Shown here: positions 26,112-33,717 of the stretch, piece after piece
Position numbering within the stretch: position 1 is the stretch's first letter
Layout of the letters: the number at the start of each line of letters is the position of its first letter
Assembly (NCBI RefSeq): GCF_047553045.1
Contig: NZ_CP180208.1
Span: 2,852,001-2,916,000 of the forward strand
From: Sphingomonas_L flavalba_A
Lineage (GTDB): Bacteria; Pseudomonadota; Alphaproteobacteria; Sphingomonadales; Sphingomonadaceae
Direction: 5' to 3'
Length of the DNA stretch: 64,000 bases
The notes under the pieces: model-generated
Told to the model about the DNA's origin: nothing
Database searches by the model: none
What the model saw: the letters and a program-made list of their open reading frames with translations, nothing else
Program-made: the position numbers and the translations under genes

Positions 26112-27365
26112 TCACCAGCGTCGTTCAAAGCGGTTGCGGAGGTAGATGGCCAGCCCGTTCATCGCGAGCAGGAAGGCGAGCAGCACGACGATCGCCGCCG
26201 ATGTCTTCTCGACAAAGCCACGGCTGACCTCGTCCGACCACAGGAAAATCTGGACCGGCAGCACCGTCGCCGGATCGGTAAAGCCGTTGGGCGGGGTGGC
26301 GATGAACGCGCGCATGCCGATCATCAGCAGCGGCGCCGTTTCGCCCAGCGCGCGGGCCATGCCGATGATCGTGCCGGTCAGGATGCCGGGCAGCGCCAGC
26401 GGCAGGACATGGTGGAACACCACCTGTACCGGGCTGGCACCGACGCCCAGCGCCGCGTCGCGGATCGACGGCGGCACCGACTTGATCGCGTTGCGCGCGG
26501 CGATGACGATGACCGGCATCGTCATCAGCGCCAGGGTCAGCCCGCCGACCAGCGCCGCCGAACGCGGCAATTGCCAGGTGTTCAGAAACACCGCCAGGCC
26601 AAGCAGACCGAAGATGATCGACGGTACCGCCGCCAGATTGTTGATCGACACCTCGATCAGGTCGGTCATCCGGTTGCGGGGGGCGTATTCCTCCAGATAG
26701 ACCGCCGACAGCACGCCGATTGGGAAAGCGAGCAGCAGCGTGACGATCATCGTCAGCAACGACCCCTTGAACGCACCCCAGATGCCGGCGCGGGTCGGGT
26801 CGTTGGAGTTGGACCGGCTGAGGAACCCGCCGTTGAAGGTCTTGCGGACCGCCCCGGCCTGTTTCAGCTTCGCATAGGCGGCCTTCGCCTCGGCGGTCCC
26901 ATGCCCCTTGGCGGCAAGGTCGATGGCGGTCGCCGCCGCAACCCAGAAGGTCGCCTTGCCGTCGAGCAGCGCCGGATCGGCGCGGATTGCGTCGCGCACG
27001 TCGAGCCAGCTATTTTCGGACAGGTAACCGGGCCCGTCGCCGCCATAGGCCGCGGTCGCGGCGGCGTTCAGATGGCCGGGGATGCCAGCGTTGGCGAGGG
27101 CGAGGTCCGCCCCGCGCCCGGCCAGCGCCGCGCGGTCGAGCGATAGCGGCGCCGCCTTGAAATCCAGGGTGACGCGCACCTCTGTCCGCAAGAAGCCGGT
27201 GGCGCCCTGCCCGATCATCGACACAAGCAGGAAAGCGAGGAAGGCAGCGGACAGCAGTACCGCGCCCAGCCCGATCAGCCGGAAGCGCCGCTCCGCGGCA
27301 TAGCGGCGGGCCAGGCGCCGCTTCATCGCCGGTCCGTTCCAGTCAGTGAGGCCAAGCCTATTCAT
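26112..27365 (-). CDS. pstA: PstA, phosphate ABC transporter permease
   Basis: 417-residue inner-membrane permease. After the first helix (residues about 28-50) a periplasmic insert of roughly 150 residues precedes the canonical permease core. The permease core follows, with the ABC coupling motif DAALGVGASPVQVVFHHVLP and ARALGETAPLLMIG. Enterobacterial PstA is about 296 residues, so this is the enlarged form. The ATG overlaps the pstC stop by 8 nt (translational coupling); the N-terminal DWNGPAMKRRLARRYAAERR supports this start over the internal Met at 27326. Confidence 0.93.
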   Translation of the reverse strand: MNRLGLTDWNGPAMKRRLARRYAAERRFRLIGLGAVLLSAAFLAFLLVSMIGQGATGFLRTEVRVTLDFKAAPLSLDRAALAGRGADLALANAGIPGHLNAAATAAYGGDGPGYLSENSWLDVRDAIRADPALLDGKATFWVAAATAIDLAAKGHGTAEAKAAYAKLKQAGAVRKTFNGGFLSRSNSNDPTRAGIWGAFKGSLLTMIVTLLLAFPIGVLSAVYLEEYAPRNRMTDLIEVSINNLAAVPSIIFGLLGLAVFLNTWQLPRSAALVGGLTLALMTMPVIVIAARNAIKSVPPSIRDAALGVGASPVQVVFHHVLPLALPGILTGTIIGMARALGETAPLLMIGMRAFIATPPNGFTDPATVLPVQIFLWSDEVSRGFVEKTSAAIVVLLAFLLAMNGLAIYLRNRFERRW

Positions 27366-28746
27366 ATGCTTCGCGATATTTCTTCACGACGCGCAGGGCG
27401 ACGATGTTGAGCAACAGGGTGATGACGAACAGCACCAGCCCGAGCGCGAAGGCGGCAAGCGTCTTGGCGCTGTCGAATTCCTGATCGCCGGTCAGCAACT
27501 GGACGATCTGGGTGGTCACGGTGGTGACGCTGGCGAACGGGTTCGCGGTCAGGTTGGCGGCGAGGCCGGCGGCCATCACCACGATCATCGTCTCGCCGAT
27601 CGCGCGGCTGACGGCGAGCAGGACACCGCCGACAACGCCGGGGAGCGCGGCCGGGATCAGCACCTTCCGGATCGTTTCCGACTGGGTCGCGCCCATCGCC
27701 AGCGAGCCGTCACGCATCGCGGCGGGAACCGCGGTGATCGAATCGTCGGCCATCGACGACACGAACGGGATGATCATGATCCCCATCACCACGCCGGCGG
27801 CGAGCGCGCTTTCGGAAGACGCGCCGGGAATGCCGACGGCGGCGGCAAAATCGCGCAACGCCGGCGCCACGGTCAACGCGGCGAAGTAGCCGTAGACCAC
27901 GGTCGGCACGCCGGCGAGCATCTCCAGCGCCGGCTTCATCCAGGCGCGCAGTCGTGGCCCGGCATATTGGGTCAGGTAGACCGCGCTCATCAGGCCGAGC
28001 GGGATGGCGACGACCATGGCGATGATCGCGCCGATGAAAATCGTTCCCCAGAACAGCGGGATCGCGCCAAACTGGTTGGTCTGGCCGGCGATGACCGCCG
28101 ATTGCGGGCTCCAGCGCAAGCCGAACAGGAAGTCGACCGGCGACACCATCGAGAAGAATCGCCAGGATTCGAACAGCAGCGACGCGACAATGCCGACCGT
28201 CGTCAGGATCGCGATCAGCGACGCGACGAGCAGCGTCGCCATCACCGCGCGTTCCACCCGGGTGCGGGCACGGAAATCCGGACGGACGCGGGTGAAGGCA
28301 TAGGCGCCGCCGGCAAAGGCGAGGATCAGCGCCAGTACCGCCGCAATCCCGTCGAACCGGGCCTGCGCCGCGCGATAGGCGGGGGCGAGCGCGGCCGCTT
28401 CGTCATTGAACGCGCCGGCCAGCCTGCCCTGGGCGAGCGCCCGCGCTTCGGCGAGCAACGCCCCGCGCTCAATCCCGCTTTCCGGCAGGACGGCGGCGGC
28501 AGGGGTGTCGAGCACCGCACCGGTGACCAGCGCCGGGCTGGTCCAACTCCAGACCGCCAGGAACAGCAGCGCCGGCACCGTCGCCCACAGCGCGACATAC
28601 CAGCCATGGTACAAGGGCAGCGAATGCGGACGGCCCACCGCCCCGGCGGTGTTGGCGGCAGCGAAGCGGGCGGCGCGGGTCCGCGCGCTGAGCCAGCCGA
28701 TAAGGCCAAGGCCGATGACGAGGAAGGCAATGGCGGCGACGCTCAT
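27358..28746 (-). CDS. pstC: PstC, phosphate ABC transporter permease
   Basis: 462-residue inner-membrane permease, larger than the enterobacterial 319 residues because of an N-terminal extension of about 180 residues with extra helices and a periplasmic segment. The core has ERAVMATLLVASL, FGLRWSPQ, LSAVYLTQY-like MSAVYLTQYAGPRLR and the coupling loop GSLAMGATQSETIRKVLIPAALPG. The ATG overlaps the pstS stop by 4 nt (ATGA). It pairs with the equally enlarged PstA, which suggests the two periplasmic extensions contact each other or PstS. Confidence 0.94.
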   Translation of the reverse strand: MSVAAIAFLVIGLGLIGWLSARTRAARFAAANTAGAVGRPHSLPLYHGWYVALWATVPALLFLAVWSWTSPALVTGAVLDTPAAAVLPESGIERGALLAEARALAQGRLAGAFNDEAAALAPAYRAAQARFDGIAAVLALILAFAGGAYAFTRVRPDFRARTRVERAVMATLLVASLIAILTTVGIVASLLFESWRFFSMVSPVDFLFGLRWSPQSAVIAGQTNQFGAIPLFWGTIFIGAIIAMVVAIPLGLMSAVYLTQYAGPRLRAWMKPALEMLAGVPTVVYGYFAALTVAPALRDFAAAVGIPGASSESALAAGVVMGIMIIPFVSSMADDSITAVPAAMRDGSLAMGATQSETIRKVLIPAALPGVVGGVLLAVSRAIGETMIVVMAAGLAANLTANPFASVTTVTTQIVQLLTGDQEFDSAKTLAAFALGLVLFVITLLLNIVALRVVKKYREAYE

Positions 28747-29789
28747 TTCAGCACGGCCGGATCGAGGGGGGTGAGCGCGCTCGCCACCGCGACATTTGCC
28801 GCGCGGACATCCGGCGTCGCCGCGATCAGGCCGCGGCGCGCGAGCGAACCGCCCGGATTCCACGCGCCGGCATATTCGGCAACGAATTCCTTCAGCCCCG
28901 GTATCGCGCGCATATGGGCGCTCTTCACGTAGATGTAGAGCGGCCGCGCGCCGGGATAGGCGAAGCTGGCGATGGTATCATAGGTCGGCTCGACCCCGTC
29001 GATCGGGATGCCGGCGAGGGTATCGAGATTCTCTTCGAGGAAACTATAGCCGAAAATGCCGACCGCATCCGGGTTGGCGCCGAGCTTCTGGACGATCAGA
29101 TTGTCGTTTTCGCCGGCATCGACATAGGCGCCGTCCTCGCGGATGCGGGTGCAACGGTCCTTGTGCCGGTCCTCGTCGACCGCCTTCAGCGCCTTGTTCG
29201 CCGGGTTCTGGTCGCAACCGGGGGTCATGATCAGTTCGGTCAGCGAATCGCGGGTGCCGGAAGTCGACGGCGGTCCGTAGACGACGATCGGCGTCGTCGG
29301 CAGCGCCGGGTTGATGTCCGCCCAGGTCCGCGCGCGGTTGGGCTTGCCGTCGGGGTTGGCGGCGATCGCCAGATAGATTTCGCGCACACTGAGCGCCATC
29401 CGCGAACCGCGCTTCGATTCGCCCAGTGCCAGACCGTCGACGCCAATCTGGATCTCGACGACCTTGTCGACGCCGTTTTTCCTGCACAGCGCATATTCGC
29501 TGGCCTTCATCCGCCGCGACGCATTCTCGATATCCGGATATTGCGCGCCGACGCCGCTGCAGAACAGCTTCATACCCGCGCCGGTGCCGGTGGCCTCGAT
29601 GATCGGCGAACGGTAATTGGGGTTGGCGTTGACGAACTGTTCGGCGACGGCGGTGGTGAACGGAAACACCGTCGACGAACCGACAGCGCGAATCTGTTCG
29701 CGCACGCCGCCGCCCGCCCCGCCGGCCGGGTCGTGGCACGCCGACAGCAGTCCGGCCGAAGCCATCAGGATCGCTAGGCTGCGCAGCAT
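28743..29789 (-). CDS. pstS: PstS, phosphate-binding lipoprotein
   Basis: 348-residue periplasmic phosphate-binding protein. The signal peptide ends in a lipobox (LLSAC, Cys18), so the mature protein is anchored by lipid. The binding motifs include VGSSTVFPFT near the N-terminus and PPSTSGTRDS in the middle, which contributes phosphate-binding Ser/Thr/Arg. Two further Cys pairs (LFCSG and ALCRK; PGCDQ and DRCTR) could form disulfides. It is separated from phoR by 68 nt that hold a perfect hairpin, and it couples translationally to pstC. Confidence 0.95.
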   Translation of the reverse strand: MLRSLAILMASAGLLSACHDPAGGAGGGVREQIRAVGSSTVFPFTTAVAEQFVNANPNYRSPIIEATGTGAGMKLFCSGVGAQYPDIENASRRMKASEYALCRKNGVDKVVEIQIGVDGLALGESKRGSRMALSVREIYLAIAANPDGKPNRARTWADINPALPTTPIVVYGPPSTSGTRDSLTELIMTPGCDQNPANKALKAVDEDRHKDRCTRIREDGAYVDAGENDNLIVQKLGANPDAVGIFGYSFLEENLDTLAGIPIDGVEPTYDTIASFAYPGARPLYIYVKSAHMRAIPGLKEFVAEYAGAWNPGGSLARRGLIAATPDVRAANVAVASALTPLDPAVLK

Positions 29790-29812
29790 GGGTTCAGCGC
29801 CACTCCATCGGC

Positions 29813-29829
29813 GGCCCCGTGGCGGGGCC
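29813..29829. other. Intercistronic GC hairpin between phoR and pstS
   Basis: GGCCCCG and CGGGGCC form a perfect 7-bp stem around a 3-nt loop. On the transcribed minus strand no U-run follows, so it is not a standard terminator. It may stabilise a pstS-first mRNA after processing, or attenuate read-through. Confidence 0.4.
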
Positions 29830-29857
29830 GGTTCCGGCTCCGCGTCGTGCCCGCGTT

Positions 29858-31099
29858 TCAGGCGCCCTGTGTGATGTTTCCGTGACAGTTTGATGACAGC
29901 GCCGGCAGAAGCACGGTTACGGTGGTGCCAACGCCCGCAATACTGGCGATATCCAGCCGCCCGCGATGCCGCTCGACGATGTGCTTGACGATGGCGAGGC
30001 CGAGCCCGGTGCCGCCAAGCGCCCGGCTGCGCCCCGAGTCGACGCGGTAGAATCGCTCGGTCAGGCGCGGCAGGTGCTCTGCGGGAATGCCCTCTCCCTC
30101 GTCGGCGACGGTCAGCTGCACCATGGTCTCCGGCCCCGGCGCGAGCGTGATCGTCACCGGCGTGCCCGGCTTGCCGTATTTCATCGCGTTGCCGACCAGG
30201 TTGTGCAGCAGCTGCGACAGCTGCGCCGTATCGCCGACGACCGGCGGCGGCGCCTGTGCCATGACCACCGTCAGGTCGCGGCCGCGGTTGCCATGGCTGG
30301 CGGCGAGGGTGGCGCGCACCTCCTCGACCAGCCGGACGAGGTCGATCGGGCTGTCCGGCGCCCGGAATTTGTCCGCCTCGATCCGCGACAGCGACATCAG
30401 ATCGTCGACCAGCCGCCCCATCCGCCGCGCTTCGTCGTCCATTACCTTCAGAAACCGCCGCCGCGTCGGCGGGTCACCACCGGCCTTGTCGTCGGCCAGC
30501 GTTTCGACGAAGCCGAGGATCGCGGCCAGCGGGGTGCGCAGTTCGTGGCTGGCATTGGCGACGAAATCGACCCGCATCCGTTCCGCCGCATGGCTGCCGG
30601 TGCGGTCGCTCAGATGGACGAGACGGCGGCCGTCGTCGAGCGCGCCGACCTGCATTTCCCACCGCGCCTCGCGCGTGCCGATACCAACCAGGCTGACCGG
30701 CGCGCCCGGCAATGTCGCCAGCGGCGCGGTCAGCCGTTCCGCTGCTTCCGGGTGGCGGATGGCGAGCCGGGCATGTTCGCCGACGATATGCGCGCCGAGC
30801 AGCGCCAGCGCCGCCGCATTGGCATTGGCGACCCGGTCGTCGGCGATGATCAGGATCGGCTCGGTGATCGCTTCGATCAGAAGCTGGACCCGGTCGCCGT
30901 CATCCGATGCGGCAGCGGCGCCGGTGGGCGGCGCCGGCGGCGGCGCGCGCCGGCCGAGCCAGAACAGCCCGCCGCCGCCGGCCAGCACCGCCGCGATGAC
31001 CCCGGCGGCGGCGCCGGCCCACCACAGCAGCGCCGCCGTTGCCACCAGCAGGAACAGCGCCGATACCACGCGCAAGGAGTCGTCATGCCGCATCGCCAT
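29858..31099 (-). CDS. phoR: PhoR, phosphate sensor histidine kinase
   Basis: 413-residue membrane histidine kinase. Two short hydrophobic helices at residues 11-50 anchor it without a sizeable periplasmic loop, as usual for PhoR. A PAS-like domain (LLIEAITEPILIIADD) follows. The HisKA box is VANASHELRTPLAAILGF with His185. The ATPase domain shows LLHNLVGNAMKYG (N box), VADEGEGIPAEHL (G1), RFYRVDSGRSRALGGTGLGLAIVKHI (F and G2; only fragments cited). It phosphorylates PhoB when the Pst transporter is unsaturated. First gene of the pho operon; an ATG at 31093 is an alternative start. Confidence 0.94.
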   Translation of the reverse strand: MAMRHDDSLRVVSALFLLVATAALLWWAGAAAGVIAAVLAGGGGLFWLGRRAPPPAPPTGAAAASDDGDRVQLLIEAITEPILIIADDRVANANAAALALLGAHIVGEHARLAIRHPEAAERLTAPLATLPGAPVSLVGIGTREARWEMQVGALDDGRRLVHLSDRTGSHAAERMRVDFVANASHELRTPLAAILGFVETLADDKAGGDPPTRRRFLKVMDDEARRMGRLVDDLMSLSRIEADKFRAPDSPIDLVRLVEEVRATLAASHGNRGRDLTVVMAQAPPPVVGDTAQLSQLLHNLVGNAMKYGKPGTPVTITLAPGPETMVQLTVADEGEGIPAEHLPRLTERFYRVDSGRSRALGGTGLGLAIVKHIVERHRGRLDIASIAGVGTTVTVLLPALSSNCHGNITQGA

Positions 31100-31165
31100 C
31101 CCTCCCTATCCGATTTCGGCGCGCGTGACCCGGCCGATTCGGTGTCGTTGATGCATCCATGCGAT

Positions 31166-31189
31166 GTTACGATTATGAAAGCGTGACAG
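31166..31189 (-). promoter_or_regulatory. Weak candidate Pho box upstream of phoR
   Basis: The minus strand has CTGTCAC (31189-31183), a good match to the CTGTCAT repeat of Pho boxes. The partner 11 nt on is only TCATAAT, and GTAACA follows later. The position, 67-90 nt before phoR, suits an autoregulated pho operon, but the second repeat is poor. Confidence 0.35.
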
Positions 31190-31204
31190 GCGGATAGGGG
31201 CGGG

Positions 31205-31579
31205 ATGAGCGACGAGGTGAAGGCGGCGCTGCACGGACGCTCGCTGCCACCCACCTGATCGCCGATGGCGACCTGTCCGGCGGCCTGTGCAATCTGTGGG
31301 ATATCGACCGACTGGCCCGCGCGCTCGACCCCGCGCGTTCGACGATGCGGAATTCCGGTCGCGCCTTGGCGAGCGTGCCCGGCTGCACCGGCTGACTGGC
31401 GCAGTGGCGCGGGCGTTGCGGCTGGCGGAGCGGCTGGCGGAGCGGCTTTATGCGACGGGTGGGGCCGGCCGACCCGGCCGCTCACCCGCCTTGACTTTTA
31501 TGCGCGTTCGCATGGGTTGCGGATGCCGCCGGTGCTGCTCGCACGGCAGCTGTGGAGGAAATGGCGCCGGCGCGGGTAA
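31205..31579 (+). pseudogene. Frameshifted remnant, PF14907-like nucleotidyltransferase C-terminus
   Basis: This 490-nt gap between phoR and gph holds no intact gene, but the plus strand encodes a protein-like trail broken across frames. DEVKAALHGRS comes first, then LIADGDLSGGLCNLWDIDRLARALDP in another frame (ends cited: LIADGDL, LWDIDRLAR). FDDAEFRSRLGERARLHRLTG follows in a third, and finally RPLTRLDFYARSHGLRMPP and VLLARQLWRKWRR, ending at a TAA at 31577. From memory this order resembles the C-terminal half of the uncharacterised nucleotidyltransferase family PF14907 (NTP_transf_5). At least three frameshifts would be needed and the N-terminal catalytic half is missing, so it cannot be functional. 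Confidence 0.5.
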
Positions 31580-31591
31580 GCGTATCCGGGC

Positions 31592-32275
31592 TCAGCGGCC
31601 CGGCTGCCCCAGCCGTTCCAGCGTCGGGACCAGCTCCGCATAGCTGTCGATGATCGCATCGGCGCCCATCGTCTCGATCGGCTGGTTCGGAAAACCAAAA
31701 CGGACCACGATGCTCGGCACACCGGCATTTTTCGCCGCCATGACGTCATAGATCGAATCGCCGACAAACGCCGCGCGCCCGCCACCGAGCCGGCGGACCA
31801 ACTCGTGGATCGGCGCGGCGCTGGGCTTGGCGTTGCCGGCACCGAGCGTGTCGCCGCCGATGATCGTTGCGAAGCGGGCGGACAGGCCGAGTGCGTCGAC
31901 CAGCCGAACCGCCAGCGCCTCCTGCTTGTTGGTGACGATGCCGACCGCGACGCCCAGCCCGTCCAGCCGGTCGAGCGCCGCGAGCAGGCCGGGATAGGGC
32001 ACGGTGCCAACGGCGATGTTGGCGCTGTAGTGGTCGAGCAGCGGAGGGTAGAGCCGGTCGAGCTGATCGGGGTCGCAACCGCCGCTCTCTTCCAGCCCGC
32101 GCTCCAGCATCCGCCGCGGGCCGCCGCCGATCAGCCCCTTGACCGCGTCGAGCGCGATGGCCGGCCGCCCGGCCAGCGCCAGCGCATGGTTGACCGCGGC
32201 GCCGAGGTCGGCGCTGGTGTCGAACAGGGTACCGTCCAGGTCGAAGCCGACGATCGCGAATGGAAAAGCGTTCAT
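31592..32275 (-). CDS. gph: Phosphoglycolate phosphatase, HAD family
   Basis: 227-residue cytoplasmic HAD phosphatase that dephosphorylates 2-phosphoglycolate. Motif I is FDLDGTLFDT with the nucleophile Asp11 and acid/base Asp13. Motif II lies in VGIVTNKQ (Thr), the motif III Lys in AKPSAAPIHEL, and motif IV in FVGDSIYDV. The cap domain (residues 20-85) has the IGGGPRRMLERGL stretch typical of Gph. Start at 32275, divergent from glmU with 76 nt between the starts. The frame is open upstream, but this is antisense to glmU. Confidence 0.9.
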   Translation of the reverse strand: MNAFPFAIVGFDLDGTLFDTSADLGAAVNHALALAGRPAIALDAVKGLIGGGPRRMLERGLEESGGCDPDQLDRLYPPLLDHYSANIAVGTVPYPGLLAALDRLDGLGVAVGIVTNKQEALAVRLVDALGLSARFATIIGGDTLGAGNAKPSAAPIHELVRRLGGGRAAFVGDSIYDVMAAKNAGVPSIVVRFGFPNQPIETMGADAIIDSYAELVPTLERLGQPGR

Positions 32276-32351
32276 GCGCGGGCCATGCCCGCCGCCCACT
32301 GGCAATAGCAAGCCGTCCGTGCCAAGGGGCGCGACAAAGGACATGCCAGCG

Positions 32352-33716
32352 ATGACCGATATTCCTGTCGCCGCCGTCATCCTTGCCGCCGGCAAGGGCA
32401 CGCGGATGAAGTCGGACCTGCACAAGGTGCTCCACCCGGTCGCCGGCCGGCCGATGCTGCTGCATCTTGTCGCCGCCGTCGACGCGCTCGCCCCCGCGCG
32501 CAAAGTGGTGGTGGTCGGCAGCGGCCGCGATCAGCTGGAAGCGGCGCTGGCCGGGCATGACGCGGCGCTGGCGGTGCAGGAGCCGCAACTCGGCACGGGC
32601 CATGCCGTCCAGCAGGCGGAAGCGGCGCTGGCCGGCTTTTCCGGCGACGTGCTGATCCTCTACGGCGACGTGCCGCTGGTTTCGGCCGCGACGATGCGGC
32701 GGATGCTCGACCGGCTGCATGCCGGTGACGCTCCGGCGGCGGTGGTCCTCGGCTTCCGCCCCGCCGATCCCGCCGCTTATGGCCGGATCATCGCCGATGG
32801 TGACGGCCGCATCGTCAGGATGGTCGAATACAAGGACGCGACCGCCGACGAGCGGGCCGTGACATTATGCAATTCCGGGCTGATGGCGGTGGCGGCCGAC
32901 GACCTGTTTCGCCTGCTTGCCCGCGTCGGCAACGCCAATGCCGCCGGCGAATACTACCTGCCCGACATCGTCATGCTCGCCGCCGCCGACGGGCGCGCCT
33001 CGGCGGTGATCGAGACCGGGGCCGGTGAAGTTGCCGGCGTCAACAGCCGCGCCGAGCTGGCCGCTGTCGAGGCGGCGTGGCAGCAGCAGCGGCGGGCGGA
33101 GGCGATGGCCGATGGCGTGACGCTGATCGCGCCGGAAACCGTGTATTTCTCCTACGATACCGAAATCGCGCGCGACGTGACCATCGAGCCGAACGTGGTG
33201 TTCGGCCCCGACGTTCGTATCGCGTCGGGCGCGCGCATCCACGCGTTCAGCCATGTCGAGGGCGCCAGTGTTGGTGAAGGCGCCGAGATCGGCCCCTATG
33301 CGCGGCTGCGCCCCGGCGCCGAGATCGGCCGCAAGGCGAAGGTCGGCAATTTCGTCGAGGTGAAGAAGGCCCGGCTTGGCGAAGGGGCGAAGGCCAACCA
33401 CCTATCCTATATCGGCGATGCCGATGTCGGCGCCGGCGCCAATATCGGCGCCGGGACGATCACCTGCAATTATGACGGCTTTCTCAAATACCGTACCGAA
33501 ATCGGCGCCGGGGCATTCATCGGCTCGAACAGCGCGCTGGTCGCGCCGGTCAGCATCGGCGCCGGGGCGATCGTCGGCGCCGGATCGGTGGTGACCGCCG
33601 ATGTCGAGGCGGATGCGCTGGCGGTGGCGCGCGGGCGGCAGCAACAGCAGGGCGGCTGGGCAGCGCGGTTTCGGGCGCGGATGGCCGAACGCAAGGCGGC
33701 ATTGAAGGGCAAGTAG
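32352..33716 (+). CDS. glmU: GlmU, bifunctional UDP-GlcNAc pyrophosphorylase/acetyltransferase
   Basis: 454 residues, full length. The N-terminal uridyltransferase domain has LAAGKGTRMKSDLHKVLHPV and the QLGTGHAV and LYGDVPL motifs. The C-terminal half is a left-handed beta-helix of hexapeptide repeats (FGPDVRIASGARI to GAGANIGAGTITCNYDG), ending in a basic tail. It makes UDP-N-acetylglucosamine from GlcN-1-P for peptidoglycan and lipid A. The start at 32352 has AAAGGA at good spacing; an ATG 9 nt upstream is too close to it. glmS begins 1 nt after the stop, so successive hexosamine-pathway enzymes are coupled. Confidence 0.96.
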   Translation: MTDIPVAAVILAAGKGTRMKSDLHKVLHPVAGRPMLLHLVAAVDALAPARKVVVVGSGRDQLEAALAGHDAALAVQEPQLGTGHAVQQAEAALAGFSGDVLILYGDVPLVSAATMRRMLDRLHAGDAPAAVVLGFRPADPAAYGRIIADGDGRIVRMVEYKDATADERAVTLCNSGLMAVAADDLFRLLARVGNANAAGEYYLPDIVMLAAADGRASAVIETGAGEVAGVNSRAELAAVEAAWQQQRRAEAMADGVTLIAPETVYFSYDTEIARDVTIEPNVVFGPDVRIASGARIHAFSHVEGASVGEGAEIGPYARLRPGAEIGRKAKVGNFVEVKKARLGEGAKANHLSYIGDADVGAGANIGAGTITCNYDGFLKYRTEIGAGAFIGSNSALVAPVSIGAGAIVGAGSVVTADVEADALAVARGRQQQQGGWAARFRARMAERKAALKGK

Positions 33717-33717
33717 C

